Source: an uncultured Clostridia bacterium (lineage in GTDB: Bacteria > Bacillota > Clostridia > TANB77 > CAG-508). Taken from it: DNA of 5,955 nt. Every line of letters starts with the position of its first letter. Positions within the stretch are counted from its first letter, which is position 1. The position numbers and the translations under genes were made by a program. The stretch lies in contig CALXVF010000078.1 in assembly GCA_944391895.1 (NCBI GenBank), positions 1 to 5,955 of the forward strand, written 5' to 3'. The notes beneath the pieces are model-generated. The model had not been told where the DNA came from. It was given only the letters and a program-made list of their open reading frames with translations, and searched no databases. This document shows, piece by piece, positions 1 through 5,882 of this stretch.

Positions 1-38
1 TATTCAAATGTTCCTGCTTTCCACATTACTTTTCCCAT
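1..38 (-). CDS. Partial CDS, probable flavin reductase-like protein (N-terminus only)
   Basis: Twelve full codons and two bases of a thirteenth run off the left edge, reading MGKVMWKAGTFE and then probably Y. A GGAGG Shine-Dalgarno at 45-49 lies six bases before the ATG, which strongly supports a real start. The short M-x-K-x-x-W-K-x-G-T-F/M pattern resembles the N-terminus of flavoredoxin or flavin reductase-like FMN-binding proteins of anaerobic Firmicutes, which often begin with a WK-GT segment; this is family knowledge from memory and only 12 residues are visible. A promoter (60-88) sits just upstream, so the gene is probably its own transcription unit rather than an extension of the penicillin-binding protein operon. 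The start is well supported; the product name is tentative. Confidence 0.55.
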   Translation of the reverse strand, partial: MGKVMWKAGTFE

Positions 39-56
39 ATTTTCCCTCCAACATAT

Positions 57-100
57 AAAATAATACCACGTTTTTCTAATTTTAACAATGGTATTATTTT
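57..100 (-). terminator. 12-bp perfect inverted repeat after the penicillin-binding protein gene, probable terminator
   Basis: Positions 57-68 and 89-100 are perfect inverted repeats of 12 bp (AAAATAATACCA / TGGTATTATTTT) around a 20-base loop. The structure starts seven bases after the stop codon of the penicillin-binding protein gene, and the minus-strand 3' arm ends in TTTT, as expected for an AT-rich intrinsic terminator. The long loop and only three G-C pairs make it weaker than a textbook terminator. The downstream gene's promoter is built into the same bases. Confidence 0.5.
60..88 (-). promoter_or_regulatory. Predicted sigma-A promoter for the flavin reductase-like gene
   Basis: On the minus strand the -35 is TTGTTA (83-88) and the -10 is TATTAT (60-65), separated by exactly 17 bases. 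The -10 is preceded by TGG, giving an extended TGnTATTAT element. Transcription would start near 53, a few bases before the GGAGG at 45-49, so the leader would be only about 15 bases. The -35 lies in the loop and the -10 in one arm of the inverted repeat at 57-100. Confidence 0.6.
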
Positions 101-106
101 AATTAT

Positions 107-2008
107 TTATTCAAATACTGTTTTTATTTTTGGAAGTAAGTAATGACTTCCTCCTTTTCCTTTTACATTTTCAACCATGCTAACAACTAATAGACCATTT
201 TCATCAAAAGCATTAAACCATCCTATTTCTGTGCCGTTTTCATCTTGTTGATTTTCTTTTATTTCTGCCGTTCCAGTTTTACCAGCTATAGTTTTTCCAT
301 CTATTTTTGCTTCTTTTCCTGTTCCTTGTTCTACTACTTGAACTAAATCTTGTTTTATTGTATCTGCTATTTCTTGTGATATAACATTTTGTTTATAATA
401 TTTTGTCTCTGTATATTCTAAGCATGGCATTACCATATTTCCACCATTTGCAAAGCTTGAGTATATCATTGCTAAATGGATTGGATTTACAAGCATTTGG
501 TCTTGGCCATATCCACTATTTGCAAGTGCCGCTTCACTATCCATTGAACCATATGTTGATTTAGTTATATCTTGCACAAAAGATATTTTGTCATTAAATC
601 CAAAATTATCTAATCCTTTTTGCAAATTATTTTTTCCTATTTTTAATGCTGCTTTTGCAAAATATATATTATCTGAATATATAAGTGCATTTTTCAAATT
701 TGCTGGCCCTGAATAGTCTGTAAGAGTAGTAACATATAAATCTTTCCACTCTTCACTATTCTGCCATCTCTTTCCGCTATCTCCAAAATCTTCATCTGCT
801 GTAAAACTGTTGTTACTTAGTCCTATTGCTCCTACTATTGGTTTTAATGATGAACCTGGTACATATGTAGATAAATAACGATTATACATAGGTTTTTGTT
901 CATTATTTTGCAATTCATTCCACTCATCATTAGTTACACCTAAAACAATATCATTTGCGTCATATGCTGGCGTACTAACCAAGGCAAGTACTTCTCCAGT
1001 ATTATAATTCATTGCTACAGATGCTCCTGGATCTTCTTTAAATTGATTATATAGTTCTTGTTGAATTGTTACATCAATTGTTGTTTTAATATTTTCTCCA
1101 TTTTTCAAATCTCTTTTTGCAAGTGTTTTTACTTTATTTTCACTTTCATCTGCGATATAAATTTCTTCTCCATCTGTTCCTTTTAATCTATCGTTATATG
1201 CATATTCTAGTCCTGTTTTGCCTTCATCTTCTTGCACATAACCTGTAAGTAGAGATGTTGCTTCTTTATATGGATATACTCTAGATGTAACATCGGTAAT
1301 TAGTATTCCTTTTATATTTAATAATTCATTTTTTAAATCTTGCTCATCTTTAGATATTTTTCTAAGTGGTACAAATGTATCTTCTTTGACATATGACGCA
1401 TTCAATGAATTATTAATAGTTTCTTCTGTTATTCCTAACAAATTTGCTAGTTTTGCTAAATCTGTGGTATCATCCATCTTCCCTGGAACTAAACCAACCG
1501 AATACACTTCTCCATCTTTTGCAATGGCTATATCATTTCTGTCATAGATAGCTCCTCTTGTACTTTCTAATGTCGTTACTCTTACTTTGTAGTCATCTTT
1601 TAATTCTGGAAATATGACTGATGAATTCCATACAAGTTTATATTCTCCATCAATTTTCTTGACCTTAACAGTATTCATAAAATTCATGTTTCCTGCTAGT
1701 GTATCCATAGAATTATTATATGTTACATTTGTTATACTATTATCGTTTTCGTCTTCTGTATTTGTAAGCACAGTAGCAGAAATATTAGCTGCTTCTATTC
1801 CTTCATATATGTTTTTTACTCTCGTTACAAAGTCTTCTTTTGGCATATCAGTTTCTACATACTCGTACATTCCTTCGTAGTCTTTGGCGTTTAGTTTGTC
1901 AAAATATTCTTTTAAACAAACTGATGGCTCTGTTCTATTCATGTATATTACTACTGAAACAACGCCAATTACTAAGATTATAAGGATTGCTATTATAACT
2001 TTTTTCAT
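107..2008 (-). CDS. Class B penicillin-binding protein (MecA_N / PBP dimer / transpeptidase), complete
   Basis: This is a membrane-anchored D,D-transpeptidase that cross-links peptidoglycan stem peptides outside the cell membrane. Residues 4-22 form one N-terminal membrane anchor after MKK. Residues about 28-138 look like the NTF2-like MecA_N domain. Residues about 148-300 match the PBP dimerisation region, starting at RGAIYDRN (151-158). Residues about 326-630 are the transpeptidase domain, with all three active-site motifs: SSLK (Ser386 nucleophile, Lys389), SDN (445-447) and KTG (577-579). The length of 633 aa is slightly shorter than PbpC/PBP3 of Bacillus subtilis or PBP2a (each about 670 aa) but no domain is missing. 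The ATG has AAGGAG about ten bases upstream, partly inside a hairpin (2011-2041). It has its own predicted promoter overlapping the stop of the upstream gene. The domain order is that of the MecA/PbpC group, but this does not show beta-lactam resistance; a housekeeping role in wall synthesis is equally possible. Confidence 0.95.
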   Translation of the reverse strand: MKKVIIAILIILVIGVVSVVIYMNRTEPSVCLKEYFDKLNAKDYEGMYEYVETDMPKEDFVTRVKNIYEGIEAANISATVLTNTEDENDNSITNVTYNNSMDTLAGNMNFMNTVKVKKIDGEYKLVWNSSVIFPELKDDYKVRVTTLESTRGAIYDRNDIAIAKDGEVYSVGLVPGKMDDTTDLAKLANLLGITEETINNSLNASYVKEDTFVPLRKISKDEQDLKNELLNIKGILITDVTSRVYPYKEATSLLTGYVQEDEGKTGLEYAYNDRLKGTDGEEIYIADESENKVKTLAKRDLKNGENIKTTIDVTIQQELYNQFKEDPGASVAMNYNTGEVLALVSTPAYDANDIVLGVTNDEWNELQNNEQKPMYNRYLSTYVPGSSLKPIVGAIGLSNNSFTADEDFGDSGKRWQNSEEWKDLYVTTLTDYSGPANLKNALIYSDNIYFAKAALKIGKNNLQKGLDNFGFNDKISFVQDITKSTYGSMDSEAALANSGYGQDQMLVNPIHLAMIYSSFANGGNMVMPCLEYTETKYYKQNVISQEIADTIKQDLVQVVEQGTGKEAKIDGKTIAGKTGTAEIKENQQDENGTEIGWFNAFDENGLLVVSMVENVKGKGGSHYLLPKIKTVFE

Positions 2009-2010
2009 AA

Positions 2011-2041
2011 AAAATACTCTCCTTTCATTTGAGAGTATTTT
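2011..2041 (-). terminator. Perfect 11-bp hairpin holding part of the PBP ribosome site; terminator or translational lock
   Basis: Positions 2011-2021 and 2031-2041 are perfect inverted repeats of 11 bp (AAAATACTCTC / GAGAGTATTTT) with a nine-base loop. On the minus strand the hairpin is followed by TTTTTT running directly into the ATG of the penicillin-binding protein, so it could end transcripts coming from the 409-aa surface protein gene. The Shine-Dalgarno AAAGGAG lies half in the loop and half in the 3' arm, so any read-through RNA would also mask the start of translation. Confidence 0.6.
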
Positions 2042-2065
2042 ATATTATTTTGTGGTGATTTTCAA
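2037..2065 (-). promoter_or_regulatory. Predicted sigma-A promoter for the penicillin-binding protein gene
   Basis: The minus-strand -35 is TTGAAA (2060-2065), overlapping the TGA stop of the upstream gene, and the -10 is TAAAAT (2037-2042), with exactly 17 bases between. The expected start near 2030 falls in the loop of the hairpin at 2011-2041, so RNA made from this promoter would lack the hairpin's 5' arm and leave the Shine-Dalgarno free. Confidence 0.65.
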
Positions 2066-3291
2066 GAGAATACCGGAGTAAATTCAGGAAAACCATTTAC
2101 ATTTATACTAATTAATTCTTTAAAATCTGGAGTGGTATAATATGCATTGCCATCTTCTAATATAAAAGTTATATATGTTTCTTTTAAACTACTGTCTCCA
2201 AGCATATTTATATTTACAATTTTTTTATCTTTTAATTTTTCATTTAAATCATTTATATATGTTACTACGCCATTTTCATCTATAGAATATGCTTTTCCTT
2301 CATCAGTACATATTATATGTAACAATATATCATTTATCGTCGACATTCCAACCATTGACACTTTTTTGTCATAAAAAAAAACATTTGCAAAAGTATTATT
2401 AATATTTTGTAGACCATTTTGTGTCATCATATTCATTTGTCCATTAGCATCTATTAATATAAACTGAATATTCCCATTTTCCATTATTGTACCCATATTA
2501 ATTATTTTCTTTCCATAATCAATTTCTTGTTTAGAACTCATCTCATAAGCAGTTCCATCATCAAAGAATATTAATGAAGTTTCTCCAAAAGGAATGTAAA
2601 ATGATATATTTTTGTTTTTAAATTTTCCATTTTCTAACTCATTTAAATCTGCTACTTTTACTAAATTATTTTCATTTTTTTCTGTTAAATATAGTTTATA
2701 ACATTGCTTTTTCAAATGGAAAATTAAATATTCTTTTCCATCACTTCCTTCTCCCACAATTTCTATATTATTTTTATCTTCTATCACTTGTGGAATGTCT
2801 AAAATACATGTGGTTTTATCGTCTGCTTGAACATATACCTTATTATCCAATGTACAATAATAATTCCAAATTTCTCCTTCATAATTAAGAATATTAAAAA
2901 ACTTAATTCCATTTGCTATCTTTTTATTCATATATGGAATCTTTATATTAGTTCCTTTATAAGTTACATCTATATTTTCATCATTTATAATTGCTATAGC
3001 ATTTTGGTCTTGCTCTCTTAGTTTAGTTTGCAAATATTTTACTTGTTCTTCTAAAGTATCTTCGTAATTTAATTGTACTTCTCCCCAATACATATTTATT
3101 TCTTCCTCTATGCTTTTTTTATTATACTTTTCTACTGATGTTTGCGCTTTGGTAAATATTCCATTTTCTCCTATTGTTAAGTTAATTGCTACTGCTGCTA
3201 ATATTAATAATACTATTATTGTTACCACTAATGCTATCAATGTTATTCCCCTTACTTGTTTTTTAATCTTTCTAATCGTTTTTTCTTTCAT
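2062..3291 (-). CDS. Prepilin-like surface protein with a probable beta-propeller ectodomain
   Basis: The 409-aa product begins with a basic stretch (KIKKQVRG), a Gly15/Ile16 prepilin peptidase-type cleavage site and a hydrophobic helix at about 16-40, as in type IV pilin and pseudopilin precursors. The usual Glu at mature position 5 is replaced by Ala (G-ITLIA-L). A polar, probably coiled segment covers about 50-95. From about 148 onward short motifs recur every 37-50 residues: LDNKVYV (148), KQCYKLYL (195), DDGTAYEM (244), DANGQMNM (281), TDEGKAYSI (329) and LEDGNAYYT (378). This resembles six blades of an RCC1- or WD-like beta-propeller, which is inference from spacing only. The ATG has GGAGG at 3301-3305, nine bases upstream. 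Residues 1-50 are almost identical to those of the broken gene at 3707-5658; the rest is unrelated. Regulation is probably through the leader at 3326-3502. It likely acts at the cell surface; binding partner unknown. Confidence 0.85.
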   Translation of the reverse strand: MKEKTIRKIKKQVRGITLIALVVTIIVLLILAAVAINLTIGENGIFTKAQTSVEKYNKKSIEEEINMYWGEVQLNYEDTLEEQVKYLQTKLREQDQNAIAIINDENIDVTYKGTNIKIPYMNKKIANGIKFFNILNYEGEIWNYYCTLDNKVYVQADDKTTCILDIPQVIEDKNNIEIVGEGSDGKEYLIFHLKKQCYKLYLTEKNENNLVKVADLNELENGKFKNKNISFYIPFGETSLIFFDDGTAYEMSSKQEIDYGKKIINMGTIMENGNIQFILIDANGQMNMMTQNGLQNINNTFANVFFYDKKVSMVGMSTINDILLHIICTDEGKAYSIDENGVVTYINDLNEKLKDKKIVNINMLGDSSLKETYITFILEDGNAYYTTPDFKELISINVNGFPEFTPVFS

Positions 3292-3325
3292 TTCTTTCGT
3301 CCTCCTTCTTTATTTCTAACACAAC

Positions 3326-3365
3326 AAAAACTATGCCCCTTAGATTCTTCTAAAAAGCATAGTTT
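3326..3365 (-). terminator. Leader hairpin A: terminator/attenuator before the 409-aa surface protein
   Basis: The arms 3349-3365 and 3328-3344 form a continuous 17-bp stem (three G-U pairs) with a four-base loop, AGAA on the minus strand, followed by TTTTTGTTGTGTT. It lies between the small reading frame (3395-3445) and the Shine-Dalgarno of the main gene, where an attenuator would be expected. Upstream pieces could pair alternatively: TTATG (3380-3384) with CATAG (3371-3375), and CATAG with CTATG (3358-3362), the latter being part of the terminator's 5' arm. These alternatives are only 5 bp long. Confidence 0.75.
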
Positions 3366-3394
3366 CTCTTCTATGTTTACATAAGTTTATTTTG

Positions 3395-3445
3395 TTAAAT
3401 CCTACGATATATATATACATCCTCAAGGCTTTCAGTGTTTGTCAT
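3395..3445 (-). CDS. Upstream leader peptide A, 16 codons
   Basis: The sequence reads MTNTESLEDVYIYRRI and a TAA stop. AAGGAG lies about seven bases before the ATG, so translation is likely. It starts about 30 bases after the -10 of the predicted promoter and ends about 30 bases before the terminator-like hairpin, the layout of a transcription-attenuation leader. A ribosome finishing at the stop codon would cover the TTATG segment at 3380-3384. Codons of note near the end are Tyr-Ile(ATA)-Tyr-Arg-Arg(AGG). The other cassette has an equivalent, MTNAESLGAVYIYIYIS, so start and first residues are kept but the end is not. I do not recognise the peptide from any named leader family. No independent function is implied. 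Confidence 0.6.
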   Translation of the reverse strand: MTNTESLEDVYIYRRI

Positions 3446-3473
3446 TTGTTTTCTCCTTGTTTTTTCTAAAGTT

Positions 3474-3502
3474 ATTTTATCATTTATATATTTTATTTAC
3501 AA
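3474..3502 (-). promoter_or_regulatory. Predicted sigma-A promoter of cassette A
   Basis: The minus-strand -35 is TTGTAA (3497-3502) and the -10 is TAAAAT (3474-3479), preceded by TG one base earlier (extended -10, TGATAAAAT). The spacer is 17 bases. The -10 is inside the repeated cassette and aligns with that of copy B, but the -35 lies outside the region of strong similarity and is weaker (4 of 6 matches against 5 of 6). Confidence 0.65.
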
Positions 3503-3706
3503 GTAGTAGGCATAAAGCAATTTTATTAATATTAAAAGTTTAATTATATGTAAAATCCCTTTCAATAAGTTTGTTTTTACTTAATTATTTCAAATAAGCC
3601 CGTGTCTGTCCCATACATAAATTTTTTTCATCTTTTATTTTGCTCAAAATAAGAATTTTGAAATCTTTATATTAATAATGATCTAAATGTTATTTTTTTT
3701 AATAAT
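3486..3706. other. Intergenic stretch with no gene; a conserved-looking GC island at 3598-3613
   Basis: This AT-rich gap follows the stop of the GLUG-repeat gene. I see no reading frame with a ribosome site on either strand. A weak 7-bp stem (3644-3650 / 3655-3661) has no U-tract on the minus strand and is not convincing as a terminator, so the end of the upstream transcript is not defined here. The only unusual piece is GCCCGTGTCTGTCCCA at 3598-3613, which stands out in base composition. Confidence 0.6.
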
Positions 3707-5658
3707 TTAAATTCCTGCTAATATTGGATATCCATTATTTATATTTTCATAATCCTCTATGAACATATCTCCTATCACTTCTAATATATGTGGTAAATCA
3801 CCACTATATTCTGCTGATCCTATTATATCTTGTCCATTTATTCCACCAATGTTTCTATCATTATGATAGCAACTTGTTATTATTGTATATGTTGCATCTT
3901 CTTCATATAAATTGCCTAAAATTCCACCAATATTTGCATTATTGAATTTTATTTTTCCTGAATTATTACAATTTTGAATTCTTATAGACCCTCGATCGTT
4001 TGTAACATTTCCACAAATACCTCCTATTATAGCAGGGACATTTTTACTCATAGAGTTGAGTTTCCCCAGATTATAACAATTAGTAATACTTATTATTCCT
4101 GATTCAGACACATAATATTGTGCTCCTATATCAATACTTCCACTTATTCCTCCTATATTATTATTTCCACTTATTTCTCCTGCATTATAACTGTTTTCTA
4201 TCTTTATTGTTCCAGCATCTGTACAAATATTTTCACCTGCTACTCCGCCACAATTTTCGTTTCCCATAATTTTTCCTATATTATAAGAATTTTTCAAGAT
4301 AATTTGTCCATTCTGTATATCGTTGGTTCCTGATATTCCACCTAATGTTCCATTACTATTAATAATATTTCCCTTATTATAACAATTAGATACTTCTATC
4401 GTGTTAATCCCCCATGTATGTGCGTATCCAACTATGCCACCACAAGATTCATTTTTTCCTTCTATTATTCCTATATTATAACATTCCATTATACTACAAT
4501 TATAATTTTTTCTTGATGATAGTCCCATAGAAGCAACTATTCCTCCTAATTGATTTCCTATGATTTTTCCTTTATTATTTGAATTTAAAATTGCTATATT
4601 TGTATTATAGATATCACCAGCTATACCTCCTACACAATTGCCATTCAATTCACTTTCATTTTGGCATTGCTCTATATGTATTTGTTTCTCTAGCATTCTA
4701 TCACTAGAAACATTCATTCCAATTATTCCACCAACAGTTTCACCATTAATTTTGCCTTTACTTAAACAATTATAAATATCAGTTCTTCCAACAACTTGTC
4801 CAATTATTCCACCAGTAACTCCGTTCATTAGATACAATATTAATTGCAGTTTGACAATTTCTTATTTCTCCATCATTAAATGCCGTTATACCTCCTATAG
4901 TAGAATTCATATCGTCTAATATTTCACCTGTAACGGTCAAATTAGATATTAATCCATTGTTCCATCCAAACAATCCCATTCCTATACCATTAATATCATT
5001 GCTTTTTATATATATATTTTTTATATATTTATCATTCCCCCAAAACGTTCCTTTGAAGCCATTTCCAATCGCTTGAGTTTGTGTTCCAAAGTCATCACTG
5101 CCACTTTGAATATATTCTACATTGCCTATGGGAGTAAATCCTTTTGCAGTAGTAACCTCATCTTTTATTCCTTGAACAATATTATCTTGATTAATATCTC
5201 CAAAAGTTGTTGTATTTATATCTACATATGAATTTTCTGATTTAAAATCCAGTGAATTAGCTAAAACTATAAATTTTTCACTATATGATTCACCTTCATT
5301 CACCGATTTTGAAAAATAAACCAAATCTTCAATACTATTAATTTGATAAGGATTTTCTTCTGTTCCTTCGCCTTCCATTTTCCCTGGATTAGCATCCTCA
5401 ACATTAGGAGGCGTTATCTCTTCTAATATTTTATCCAATTTCTCACTTGCCAAATAAAATTCTAAATCTTCTACTGCTTCACTCCTCTTATAGTCTTTCA
5501 CGGCATCCTGTGCCCTTGTAAATATACCATTTTCTCCTATTGTTAAGTTAATTGCTACTGCTGCTAGTATTAATAGTACTATTATTGTAACTACTAGTGC
5601 TATCAATGTTATTCCGCTTCACTTGTTTTTTTATTTTTCTAATTGTTTTCCCTTTCAT
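3707..5658 (-). pseudogene. Prepilin-like GLUG-repeat surface protein (adhesin-like), broken by two +1 frameshifts
   Basis: The true start is the ATG at 5656-5658, with AGGAGG at 5668-5673 nine bases upstream. Removing one base at 5616 and one at 4823 gives a continuous protein of 649 aa. Without repair, translation from the ATG ends after 36 codons. The repaired protein has the signal MKGKTIRKIKKQVKG followed by ITLIALVVT (cleavage after Gly15, Ala instead of Glu at +5) and a hydrophobic helix to about 40. From about residue 96 an entry module has GEGTEENPYQI, then FTPIG and GLFGWNNG, typical of GLUG-repeat proteins. About a dozen GLUG repeats follow (S/N-CYN-x-G-x-I to GGI-x-G), ending in NINNGYPILAGI, a usual C-terminal finish for this family. 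The likely fold is a secreted right-handed beta-helix; adhesion is inferred. The downstream frame is fully open over both breaks, so the damage is recent, phase-variable or a sequence error. Confidence 0.85.
3806..4949 (-). repeat. GLUG-type tandem protein repeats
   Basis: About 12 units encode the pattern I-x-NCYN-x-G-x-I-x-G followed after a few residues by (I/C)GGI-x-G. Clear examples are IYNCLSKGKINGETVGGIIG, IENSYNAGEISGNNNIGGIS and IQNCNNSGKIKFNNANIGGI. The repeats are spaced 30-45 residues apart with variable linkers. DNA of the units is diverged, so this is an old protein repeat and not a recent tandem duplication. Confidence 0.85.
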
Positions 5659-5693
5659 TTCTTTCAACCTCCTACATTTATTTCTAACACAAC

Positions 5694-5733
5694 AAAAACT
5701 ATGACTCTTAGATTCTTCTAAAAAGCATAGTTT
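5694..5733 (-). terminator. Leader hairpin B: terminator/attenuator before the GLUG-repeat gene
   Basis: The arms 5717-5733 and 5696-5712 pair as in copy A with the same AGAA loop and TTTTTGTT tail. Compared with copy A, one G-U pair has become A-U and one G-C pair has become a C/U mismatch, so the stem is interrupted once. The possible alternative segments TTATG, CATAG and CTATG upstream are unchanged. Confidence 0.7.
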
Positions 5734-5769
5734 CTCTTCTATGTTTACATAAGTTTATTTTGTTAAATC

Positions 5770-5823
5770 CTACGATATATATATATATATATATACAGCC
5801 CCAAGGCTTTCAGCGTTTGTCAT
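5770..5823 (-). CDS. Upstream leader peptide B, 17 codons
   Basis: The sequence reads MTNAESLGAVYIYIYIS and a TAG stop, with AAGGAG about seven bases before the ATG. It sits at the same place as leader A, between promoter B and the terminator-like hairpin. Three base substitutions relative to leader A all change the amino acid (Thr4/Ala, Glu8/Gly, Asp9/Ala). A TA tract longer by ten bases shifts the frame, so the RRI ending is replaced by IYIS and the stop falls a few bases earlier. Either the peptide sequence is not under strong selection, or copy B is losing function together with its broken gene. Confidence 0.5.
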   Translation of the reverse strand: MTNAESLGAVYIYIYIS

Positions 5824-5853
5824 TTGTTTTCTCCTTTATTTTTCACTAAGTGC

Positions 5854-5882
5854 ATTTTATCATTAATACTTAATATTTTCAA
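5854..5882 (-). promoter_or_regulatory. Predicted sigma-A promoter of cassette B
   Basis: The minus-strand -35 is TTGAAA (5877-5882, 5 of 6 to consensus), the spacer is 17 bases, and the -10 is TAAAAT (5854-5859) with a TG one base before it. It is stronger than promoter A. Transcription would start about 25-30 bases before the small reading frame. Confidence 0.7.

Larger units (their letters stand above)
3142..3485 (-). repeat. Expression/signal cassette, copy A (direct repeat)
   Basis: This stretch matches 5508-5865 closely and in the same orientation. It covers the -10 box, a small upstream reading frame, the 17-bp hairpin, the Shine-Dalgarno and the first 50 codons of the prepilin-like gene. 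Encoded differences over those codons are Glu3/Gly, Arg14/Lys and Lys48/Arg. Similarity drops abruptly after the KAQ/RAQ codons (3142-3150) and, upstream, just beyond the -10 region. Confidence 0.9.
5508..5865 (-). repeat. Expression/signal cassette, copy B (direct repeat)
   Basis: This is the counterpart of 3142-3485 in the same orientation. It is longer mainly because of ten extra bases in a TA tract at about 5775-5795, one extra base before the Shine-Dalgarno region and the frameshifting base at 5616. Most substitutions relative to copy A lie in the small reading frame, the hairpin's lower 3' arm and wobble positions of the signal codons. Confidence 0.9.

Noticed and set aside
1614..1880. 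Open plus-strand frames opposite the penicillin-binding protein and both surface proteins
   Set aside because: They are antisense to well-supported genes, lack ribosome sites, and are low-complexity products of AT-rich codons.
3395..3480. Cyclic-di-GMP (GEMM) riboswitch controlling the pilin-like gene
   Set aside because: The GAAAGCC string recalled part of the class I aptamer, but the other conserved blocks and helices are absent, and the same bases encode a short reading frame with its own ribosome site.
3142..3485. The two repeats as ends of a composite transposon
   Set aside because: They include coding codons and promoter parts, have no terminal inverted repeats or target-site duplications that I can see, and no transposase lies between them.
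3644..3661. Terminator of the GLUG-repeat gene
   Set aside because: The 7-bp stem is almost entirely A-T and is not followed by a U-tract on the minus strand.
4810..4840. Programmed ribosomal frameshift at the second break
   Set aside because: There is no slippery heptamer or rare-codon/stop arrangement at the junction, and a simple one-base insertion explains it better.
5626..5632. A seven-A run in the coding strand of the GLUG gene signal, as a site for transcriptional slippage restoring the frame
   Set aside because: A one-base loss there brings a TGA into frame immediately (AAC AAG TGA), before the extra base at 5616 is reached, so slippage cannot rescue the protein.
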